Assembly (NCBI RefSeq): GCF_005484585.1
Contig: NZ_CP039435.1
Location: 930,001-994,000, forward strand
Source: Brevundimonas sp. SGAir0440
GTDB lineage: Bacteria; Pseudomonadota; Alphaproteobacteria; Caulobacterales; Caulobacteraceae
Length of the DNA stretch: 64,000 bases
Reading direction: 5' to 3'
The position numbers and the translations under genes were made by a program. The notes under the pieces were generated by a model. It was not told the origin of the DNA, ran no database searches, and saw only the letters and a list, made by a program, of their open reading frames with translations. Positions 54,301 to 60,055 of this stretch are shown one piece after another. Numbering within the stretch: position 1 is the stretch's first letter; each line of letters starts with the position of its first letter.

Positions 54301-54483
54301 CGAAGCGACGGTGCGACCTTCGGTGCCACCCACCAACGCTGGACCGTTGGCTCGACCCAAACCGTCAAGGACGGGGTAAGGGTCCGATATCGGGCGGCGC
54401 CCGAAAGGACCGAATGCGCAAGCGAGGTCGTCGCCCCGGGCGCGCTAGAGGCGGTTGCCTTGTTCATCCGGCGGGTTGTCTGA
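48373..54483 (+). CDS. druE: DruE-like giant DEAH helicase with DUF1998 end
   Basis: A 2,036-residue superfamily 2 helicase. Walker A is TGTGSGKT (near residues 110-116), motif II is DEAH (338-341), motif III is the variant CTSAS, and motif VI is QQRAGRAGRRG (about 1203-1213), followed by VVMFCGADSHDQSFFRDP. Several CxxC pairs look like zinc knuckles (CRSCG, CPRCD, CGTC...CPSC, CQIC...CPAC, CAKCG). The C-terminus carries the DUF1998-type signature IYDQAAGGAGF and CTCEDSCYQCLRSYKN (Cys cluster near 1758). Size and architecture match DruE of Druantia. The start is ATG 48373; an upstream in-frame start at 48301 is weaker. It overlaps the NERD-UvrD gene (TGATG). The presumed role is nucleic-acid translocation during anti-phage defence. 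Confidence 0.85.
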   Translation: MQREIDEMRKQLVGYIEATYHLSHPKTVAIRRALLSSAGGISQEPYVESTPTYIGDRKFDDLSLPKAVQALLAGLADTGLLFDPPYEHQAQALEQVMNDTGGKGIVVTTGTGSGKTESFLLPVLARLAEEASARPEVFKTRAVRAMLLYPMNALVNDQLGRLRTLFGDESIRSWFETTADRPAKFGRYTGRTLYPGRRDGDRDKVRLKSLGYYLDLEDAARGGEAEKAELVDVLKRKGRWPAKPDSTEGAYDGLRGWYGSKVARWEDAQGRPNRAIERPQDGELLTRHEMQEACPDLLVTNYSMLEYMLLRPIERSLFDETRAFFEKHPEEKFIFVLDEAHLYRGANGTEVAFLIRRFLDRLKLDPSRVTFICTSASFSVPAAAQQFAAQLIGIDPATITVLNGRKRLEPNAAPGDAAAADVFASVPLQGLLSTDSAERAEVIAPVLAWQPFEAAEPLILQRVSGPASAVEVRGLDRAGSLLVEELQVPSGSPVETRQHFGLVTSVVPADGVVRFARPKGLDLGRATPDQIHWATDDLSRTAWLALKDLPVVAALKNITSGAAAEADPKLITGSAKSLSQLATLLFGDVNTRSLRAIDALLELTSLARPASDKVPLLPARVHLMFRGLPGLWACVDANCAALPEHLRGGPTGALYAEPRRHCDCKAQVFELWSCRSCGIAIAHAYVGSPAGAQHLWPDDGAAYSDDAGVVREAHICLEDPGASAATPLAAADLDVYTGRLDGDGSRTRPIWCDSTGQSVFDRCPRCDANQQISDLQTKGDEPFQQLVAVQVLSQPPRPESDAPLKGRKTLVFSDGRQTASRLAGLLKTFAFRDSVRPLLLDGMEGLAKSPHQPSLDDAPLAVSLSAALNQVRIRPVDDRGDYVGWGRRAAELIADPDVEAQEIAGFSKDASEATPGSVFQSLYAILQDRHTGLSALALASVGPKLGRLDRKTVEAIPLPKLAGLDDDRVRQEVLRLWLWCALDRHSIRLSATPIDVEVDRWSGKFGERVTRALKAAGHNAWLPGFTKTGVPILRTVFSGSSDSTFQISARKVALLPGNAVTWRRCGTCTLVSPENALLADYCPSCNGRTEAIDPGHDQVFRSRKAFFRHAAERMADHTPGSAPHQLVAEEHSAQLNDTNAVRAMSRNEAYELRFQDVPVAQNGQPSDPIDVLSCTTTMEVGIDIGGLTAVALRNVPPGRANYQQRAGRAGRRGAGLSTVVMFCGADSHDQSFFRDPAPIVAGPAPDPVLNLDNRVIAERQAFAFLLGRFQQARVISSSNPNIFESLGSTHAFLTGDATGFSLAGLRVWLADNRDALVADLDQLFTASCPGLDAPGLLEQWPDLLEEKLALATAQVVEGADEPAPDVAPDEVDDDGDYDDLVEEDAPDNDKSGAGSNKLLDQLFALGLMPRYAFPTDVATFAVFEEHPDPYQPQLAYSPQQSLNAALAQYAPGRSVWVDGKTHLSMGVWSNFDDDRWDAYRERKLYYHCQICDFATLKPRDQGRPREFITCPACNTPSGMGPAQHWLRPVGFANPPGMPAAPPRIDGTVNSRPTRAKLDAPHFRNEQRIGGETFANQAGWEAWQENLDLVVTNRGTQSSTQQGFRHCAKCGRTEPADLDANLAQLGPGSAGHARPRPTKPKEPELCNGAVTSLVLGNQFKTDIAVLRLQAPPSWDLSPDRPATVIAAKSAVEALIRAASRDLEPGDIDGDYRFAPVRTANTLLDLYIYDQAAGGAGFVKAAASDPRRLVCSAIELLDDCTCEDSCYQCLRSYKNRFDHGFLDRRLGADLLRACFEGVDPVVSDAWAEGALRRLVTDVQDAGGDYSLEPSGLISPEGRAIVVGHPFAPDLPGNPSAAAFASEAQSAKVVDVLMIDRGLPLATALVLDTIKTSAPPPSPATDGPPLLSVDAAIDGAAPTGIQRVAVGAFEPGDFVMRLDTHTLGGKLGDGAAPVPKGSYCLFRPLGSEDVDPKQVYLLRRSDGATFGATHQRWTVGSTQTVKDGVRVRYRAAPERTECASEVVAPGALEAVALFIRRVV

Positions 54484-56216
54484 TGGCGATCTGCATCCCA
54501 AACACCCTGCCAGAGAACATGCCGCACGACTCGGAAGCCCTCCTGATGAGGGCCTTCCAGACGCGCCTCGGCGACGATTATCTGGTTTTCCACTCGTTCC
54601 CGTGGCTGGCGCCCGAGCGGGACGACCTCACTTCTCCGGTTCGCGAAGGGGAGGCCGACTTCGTCCTCCTCCATCGCGAGAAGGGAATGCTGGTCATCGA
54701 GGCGAAGGGCGGCGAGGTCGTACTGCGCAATCGTCAATGGTCTCGGCTAGTAGGCGGCGGCCGGCTGAAGGACCTACGTGACCCGGCGCAGCAGGTGAGA
54801 AGGGCCGCCAGGGCGCTGCGCAAGCGCATCGAACTGATCTGCGGCGAAACCATCTACCAGAAGGTCCGGTTCGCGACCGCCGTCGCTTTCCCACACTGCG
54901 TTTTCCGAGATACTCCGCCAGCGGACTTGCCGGCCCGCACCATTATGACGATGGATGACCTGGCGGACATCGAGAACGCAATCGACCGCGCCTATGACGC
55001 CTTCGGGCGCTTCCACACGGCGCTGACAGGTCCCGAATTCGAAGCGGTGCGCCAAGCGCTCGCCCCGGAGTTTGCAGTCTGTGAGCCGCTGAAGCTCGAT
55101 GTCGACGCGGCGGGCCAGGTGCTGGCCCGACTGACGCGTCAGCAGATCCAGATTCTGAACGGGTTCGCGGCGAACCCTCGCGCGGTCATCCACGGCGTCG
55201 CCGGGTCCGGCAAGACGATGCTTGGCCTGCAGAGAGCGCGCCGGTTCGCCCGGGATGGCTGCTCGGTGCTCTTCACATGTTTCAACGCCGAATTGGCTCG
55301 CTGGCTGAACGAGCAGATCGCCAACGACGAGTACGACAAAGGATCTTTAACGATCCGCCATTTCCACGGCCTCGCCGCGGAGATCCTGAAGAAGGCGGGA
55401 CTCCCGCTCGATCCAGTCGGCGACAACACCCATTACTGGGACGTCGTCGTACCGGATCAGATGGCGACTGCAGCCGCAGCACTTTATCCGGATGATCCGC
55501 CTTTCGACGCTCTCGTGGTCGATGAGGCTCAAGATTTCAGCCCGGGGTGGTGGGATGCGCTCGCGTACCTGACCGGTCTCGGCGACGACGTCCCGACCTG
55601 GGCCTTCCTAGATCGAGATCAGAGCTTGCGCCGGGACCCCGTCGATCCGCCTCTCGAAAACGCTGCGATCCTTCATCTCGACACCAACTGCAGGAACACG
55701 CGCCGCATCGTCGGCTTTGCCGCGGCAACGGCCAAGATCACGGCCGAAGCCGCAGAGATGGCCCCCCTCGGCCGACCTCCGCGCCTCATCTTCGCCCAAA
55801 CCCAAGGCGCCATGCCTGGCCTTGTCCAAGGCGAGTTACAGCGTCTGCTGCGAGACCATCGTCTGAACCCTGATCAGGTCGCGCTGATCGGCCCGACCGC
55901 CTGGAAGAATGGCGTGTTGGCCCGCTGGACCGAGATGGCCGGCGTCAAGCTAACCGACTCCGCCAGCGAATGGCGCAAGGGGCAAGCCATCCTCTGCACC
56001 ACGGCGCGCAGTTTCAAGGGCTTGGAGGCGGATGTCGTCATTCTTTACGGCATCAACGGCGTCGGCGGGCTCTTCACGGAAAGTGACCTCTACGTCGCGG
56101 TCACCCGTGCTCGGGGCCACCTTCTTGTGGTGACGCAGAACTCAAGCTTCGCCGACCAGATGAAGGCCGCCATCATTGGCGTCTCCGCCATCGGAACCGA
56201 ACTGGAAGCGCTATGA
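54483..56216 (+). CDS. NERD-nuclease/UvrD-type helicase fusion
   Basis: A 577-residue protein. Residues 15-130 form a NERD domain (nuclease-related, PD-(D/E)XK-like): GEADFVLLHREKGMLVIEAKGG supplies Asp59, Glu73 and Lys75. The rest is a superfamily 1 UvrD-like helicase: Walker A GVAGSGKT (238-245), motif II VVDEAQDF (347-351 for DEAQD), an arginine-containing LDTNCRNTRRI, and the C-terminal VAVTRARGHLLVV. The start overlaps the druE stop by one base, and the stop overlaps the next gene (ATGA), so it is an integral operon member. It is a plausible effector that unwinds and cuts phage DNA. Published type I Druantia operons are not known to me to carry it. Confidence 0.87.
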   Translation: MAICIPNTLPENMPHDSEALLMRAFQTRLGDDYLVFHSFPWLAPERDDLTSPVREGEADFVLLHREKGMLVIEAKGGEVVLRNRQWSRLVGGGRLKDLRDPAQQVRRAARALRKRIELICGETIYQKVRFATAVAFPHCVFRDTPPADLPARTIMTMDDLADIENAIDRAYDAFGRFHTALTGPEFEAVRQALAPEFAVCEPLKLDVDAAGQVLARLTRQQIQILNGFAANPRAVIHGVAGSGKTMLGLQRARRFARDGCSVLFTCFNAELARWLNEQIANDEYDKGSLTIRHFHGLAAEILKKAGLPLDPVGDNTHYWDVVVPDQMATAAAALYPDDPPFDALVVDEAQDFSPGWWDALAYLTGLGDDVPTWAFLDRDQSLRRDPVDPPLENAAILHLDTNCRNTRRIVGFAAATAKITAEAAEMAPLGRPPRLIFAQTQGAMPGLVQGELQRLLRDHRLNPDQVALIGPTAWKNGVLARWTEMAGVKLTDSASEWRKGQAILCTTARSFKGLEADVVILYGINGVGGLFTESDLYVAVTRARGHLLVVTQNSSFADQMKAAIIGVSAIGTELEAL

Positions 56217-57175
56217 CGCGTGCGGCTTGGGCGGAGGCGATCGGCGCCGAACTTGACGACGCGGGCCTCCCCACGATCGAGACCGTCGTCGGCCACATCC
56301 GCGCCGCCGCCGCCGTCGAACCCTATCTGCTGCGAAGCCGCATCACCCGAGCGCTCAAGGAAAGCTACAGCCCTTTCGGCGGTGAGGATGGCGATCTCGG
56401 CCCGCTCATTCACCAAGGCTGCGACATCCTTGTGCGGCTCGGCGACCTAACCGCTTTCCAATCAGATGGCGGACTGGGCTACGTGGCGACGCCCGAACGG
56501 CTGGTTGAGCTCGATGCAGACCGCGTCGTCGTTCTCGGGATGTCTGCGGGTTCCGCGACGCCGGTAACCGGCTTGGTCCGTCGCCTTTCTCGGGACACGG
56601 CCATCGAGACCATTTCCGCGCCCCTGGTCGGTCTGGCGGACGAACTCGGCCCCCCTGAATGGCGTCTTCACATTCTGGCCCTCGGCGGCATGGATGAACG
56701 GACCGGTGGACCAGGGGGCCTCTTCACACGGCTGGCCGGCGCCGCCGCAAGCGGCGAGCGCCTGGATCGTGCCGAGCCCGCGGCGCTTCGCGTCCTATCA
56801 AAACGGGGGCCCTACTTCGGCAAGGCACAAGTCGTTGCCGGAGACGGACGATGGACTGGCCTCCTGGGGGAGGGGGCGTTCTGCGCCTCCCGACGTAAAA
56901 CCTACAGCTGGCAGAACTGCGTAATTTCAGCGTCTGCGCAGGGTGTCCGCGCGGTCGACGTCACCAACCTCGACCGCTGGCGCTGGGCCGTCGTCGGACA
57001 GACCAGGCTCGCCGGGGATCCGGTATTTGATTGGCACGACGGCCAACTCCAATGCTTCACGCCTCCGCCATTTCAGTTGCAGCGGCTTTTAGACCTATCC
57101 GGAGACAATGTAGGCCCTTGGAAATGGGCCGTCTCGCAGACGGCTGCTGACCTCGCGGAACAACTCACCGCCTAA
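56213..57175 (+). CDS. unrecognised defence-operon protein, 320 aa
   Basis: I do not recognise this protein. It is soluble, with a helical N-terminus (AAWAEAIGAELDDAGLPTIE; YLLRSRITRALKESYSPFGG) and a middle strand-rich part with GYVATPERLVELDADRVVVLG. The C-terminal region is rich in aromatic residues (RRKTYSWQNCVISASAQG; NLDRWRWAVVGQTRLAGDPV; DWHDGQLQCFTPPPFQLQRL). No nuclease, helicase or membrane motif is visible. It is translationally coupled (ATGA) to NERD-UvrD and is the last gene of the rightward operon. Position suggests a specificity, adaptor or toxin-like subunit; this is inference only. Confidence 0.7.
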   Translation: MTRAAWAEAIGAELDDAGLPTIETVVGHIRAAAAVEPYLLRSRITRALKESYSPFGGEDGDLGPLIHQGCDILVRLGDLTAFQSDGGLGYVATPERLVELDADRVVVLGMSAGSATPVTGLVRRLSRDTAIETISAPLVGLADELGPPEWRLHILALGGMDERTGGPGGLFTRLAGAAASGERLDRAEPAALRVLSKRGPYFGKAQVVAGDGRWTGLLGEGAFCASRRKTYSWQNCVISASAQGVRAVDVTNLDRWRWAVVGQTRLAGDPVFDWHDGQLQCFTPPPFQLQRLLDLSGDNVGPWKWAVSQTAADLAEQLTA

Positions 57176-57178
57176 CGA

Positions 57179-60055
57179 TCATTGCACCTTCAGGACGATG
57201 GAGCGGGGCGTAAACTGCGACGTCATTAGCGCCTGAAGCATGCCGTCCAGATGAGCTTGGCGCATCTCGGCCCCGACCTCAGCGAGAAGGATCGCAAGGT
57301 CGTTGGCCCGCCGTCGCGCCCGGTCAAAGGCGAGTGTGCCGCCACGCAAGCGGCCGGCCGCCTCGACTGCTTGAGCGGCTGCGAGCGCCTCCTGCGCCTC
57401 CATGCGGGTCTTGAAGCGTCGTAACGGCAATGCTCCGGCGAGGCGCCGCCCGCGGTGCTCCATGCCTGCCCTCACGAGATCTTTCAGACGTTCGACCAGC
57501 ACCCCCCGAGCGGTGACCGCCATGGCCGAGTCGCCGTGCGAAAGGCCTCGGCTCGAGATGTGTTCCGGTATGCTCACGCGGCCACTGGCTCCAACCAGCA
57601 CCCTCGGATCGATTTCCTCGGGCGTAGGGCCGAGCCGCGCGCCAAGTAGAAACAGATCCGGTTGCGCAAGGTCAGTGAACCAACGCGCATCGGCCAAGTG
57701 TTCCTCGTAGGCCCTGCGAACAGCCGCCTGCATCGCGTCGCGCTCGGCCTGCGTATCGCCAGCCGAAGGCCGATCCTCCAGGATCGACGGGTCAAATGGG
57801 CGTCCTGACGTCGGCCTGAGCATGGCGCTGAGCAGTAGCACCCGCTCGCCCTTGAGCCCGGACGCCGGATGATCCTCCGGCACGCGAACGACGTGCTCGT
57901 TCTTCGTCGTGCTCGTCCACGCCAACTGAGAGAAGGTCTCGATGACACTGTCGTGAACCGGGTCGCCATGGTCGAAGAAGTGCAGCCGCCGTTCGCCGAC
58001 ATTGGAATTGGGCGGTGAATGTAGGTCGGTTCGCTTCAGCAGCAGGGCCACATGACGCCAAGGCCCGTCCGTTTCCAGCTCGGGAACGACGACGTCGCCC
58101 TGCTCAGGCCGATGAGGGTACCAGAGGGTCCTGTAGGGCTGACCGGTCTTCTCATCAGTCCGTTTCTGAAGCCGCAGGACTCTCAGTTCATCGGAAAGCG
58201 TGAGAAGACGTTTTGCACCCGCCTCACGCTCGATGAACCAATTTGGTCTCGGTGCATCGTCTGCGTCCGACATTGGCAAGGCATAACGCTGGCTTACCAT
58301 CGCCTCGTAGCGGGCTTTCGCCTCAGCCGCCCGCTTCGGCGCACCGAAGCGCGAGTAGCTGCGCCAACCCTCAATGTCCCGGCGCTGCGCCGTCGCTGCC
58401 GAGATCAATGCAGGCCAGTTACCCGAGATGCCGTAGGCGGCCGTATCGATCGCCTGCGCCAGGCTCGTCCACGCATCCTCATCGAATACCCGCCCACCCG
58501 AAAAGACATCGGCGGCCTCGTAGACCTCGAGGATCCGCGCTTCGATGGAATCACGAGTGACAATCGGAGTGATCCGGATCGTTCGTTTACCTGGCCGACC
58601 CTTACCTCCCAGCCGGTCAAGCCTACCGATCCACTGATCAACGTCCCGCGGGTCCCAAGGGAGAACGTAGAAGACCAGTTCTGTAGCGAACTGGAAATTA
58701 TGACCCTCAGCCGCCACATCCGCGGCAACCAACACCTTCGCTTTGCCCGACTCGAACGGCTCGACCTCATCGCGCAACTGCGCAACGTGGACGTCCATTT
58801 CGACATCCGATCCGCCGTAGGCCCGCCGCTTCGTGGCGACCTTGACCTCGACTAGCTTTTCGATGGCTGCTGCAAGGTGATCGACGCTTCGGTTGTCGTC
58901 GGCGACCACCACCACCCGAGCCGCCGGTGCGGCCGCAAATGTCGCGCGCAAGTGGTCGATCAAGGCGTCGAGTTTAGCGTCTCCAAGATCGCGGGCGGCA
59001 GCTTCCAGTGAGCGCAGCGCGGTCGCCATTTTGGCAGTCGGCCGCTTGAGCGTGCTGACCCGATTAATCAGCGCCTGGGGGCTCGCCAGGGCTGTCTGTA
59101 GAAGGGCCTCGCCGCGGACATTGACGCCCTCGCTGACTGCCGCCCCCAGGTAGCGCCTCGCGGCATCGACACGATCCGCGTCGCCATCAGTCGGCGCCAC
59201 GACTATCGCCCGGTAACGACGCTGCGGCAGCGCGTCTGGATAGTCGGCTCGCCTCGTCCGGATCACCCGGCGAAACGCGCCGTGGGTCTCGGCGTAGAAA
59301 CTCCGGCCCATCCCCGCTGGCGTCGTTAGGCCCTCCGGTTCATCGGCCTTGCCCGTAATGAAATCAAACGCCTCATCTTCGCGGGCTGCCAGCAACTCCA
59401 AAATATCCTCGCCTGACGCGTCCGCTCGGCGAGCAAGATCAGGCTCCAGGATCTCCAAGATAGCACGACGCAGACCTTCATCGTGCAAGGCCGGCGTCGC
59501 GCTCAACAGCAGCACGTGGGGAATACTGCGGCTCGCGGCGCCCACCAAATCGCGCATCTGCTGCCCGAGCTTGGGGTACTCGTCGACAACCAGGGCATCA
59601 TAGAATTTTGCATTCAACCGAACGGCGCCGGCGGCCAAACGGGCAGGGCGGAACAGCTCGACGGCGATGTGACCCTTCCTCGGGCGAAGAGGCGGACTCT
59701 CCTCATCCGGCTCGATCGCCACGCCACCGGCGCCGATGTGCGTCCGGCACAGGAATTCCTCGTTCCATTGGTGATTAAGATCGTCCGGCGTCACGAGGGC
59801 GACGCGAAGGCCCGTGTCTCGCTGAGCAGCGAGAGCGCGCAGCACCATAAGGGCCTGGATGGTTTTGCCGAGCCCGACCTCATCGGCCAGGAGGAACCGA
59901 CACGCCGTGTCCGTCGCCATTTGACTGACATTGTCGATTTGATGGGGATAGCTGAACGCGGCCACCCCTAAGGCGCCGAGTAAAGCTTGGTCGGCATCTG
60001 CCAGCCGCGCTTGGCCGTGGAGGCTCAACCAGTATGCAGCGAGTTGGTCCACCAT
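57179..60055 (-). CDS. RapA/SNF2-like superfamily 2 helicase with a DEYP motif
   Basis: A 958-residue helicase. RFLLADEVGLGKTIQALMVL holds Walker A (about 62-66), ALVVDEYPKLG gives an unusual DEYP motif II (159-162) in place of DEAH/DEAQ, and LLLSATPA is motif III (about 186-188). The C-terminal lobe has VLVAADVAAEGHNFQFATEL and motif VI DQWIGRLDRLGGKGR (near 475-483), close to RapA's QRIGRLDRIGQ. The final 400 residues are not recognised. The start is ATG 60055 (TGATG with the upstream stop; GTG 60058 also possible). It is coupled to the 940-residue gene, and its 3' end stops 3 bases from the opposing operon. Probable DNA or RNA translocase in defence. Confidence 0.85.
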   Translation of the reverse strand: MVDQLAAYWLSLHGQARLADADQALLGALGVAAFSYPHQIDNVSQMATDTACRFLLADEVGLGKTIQALMVLRALAAQRDTGLRVALVTPDDLNHQWNEEFLCRTHIGAGGVAIEPDEESPPLRPRKGHIAVELFRPARLAAGAVRLNAKFYDALVVDEYPKLGQQMRDLVGAASRSIPHVLLLSATPALHDEGLRRAILEILEPDLARRADASGEDILELLAAREDEAFDFITGKADEPEGLTTPAGMGRSFYAETHGAFRRVIRTRRADYPDALPQRRYRAIVVAPTDGDADRVDAARRYLGAAVSEGVNVRGEALLQTALASPQALINRVSTLKRPTAKMATALRSLEAAARDLGDAKLDALIDHLRATFAAAPAARVVVVADDNRSVDHLAAAIEKLVEVKVATKRRAYGGSDVEMDVHVAQLRDEVEPFESGKAKVLVAADVAAEGHNFQFATELVFYVLPWDPRDVDQWIGRLDRLGGKGRPGKRTIRITPIVTRDSIEARILEVYEAADVFSGGRVFDEDAWTSLAQAIDTAAYGISGNWPALISAATAQRRDIEGWRSYSRFGAPKRAAEAKARYEAMVSQRYALPMSDADDAPRPNWFIEREAGAKRLLTLSDELRVLRLQKRTDEKTGQPYRTLWYPHRPEQGDVVVPELETDGPWRHVALLLKRTDLHSPPNSNVGERRLHFFDHGDPVHDSVIETFSQLAWTSTTKNEHVVRVPEDHPASGLKGERVLLLSAMLRPTSGRPFDPSILEDRPSAGDTQAERDAMQAAVRRAYEEHLADARWFTDLAQPDLFLLGARLGPTPEEIDPRVLVGASGRVSIPEHISSRGLSHGDSAMAVTARGVLVERLKDLVRAGMEHRGRRLAGALPLRRFKTRMEAQEALAAAQAVEAAGRLRGGTLAFDRARRRANDLAILLAEVGAEMRQAHLDGMLQALMTSQFTPRSIVLKVQ

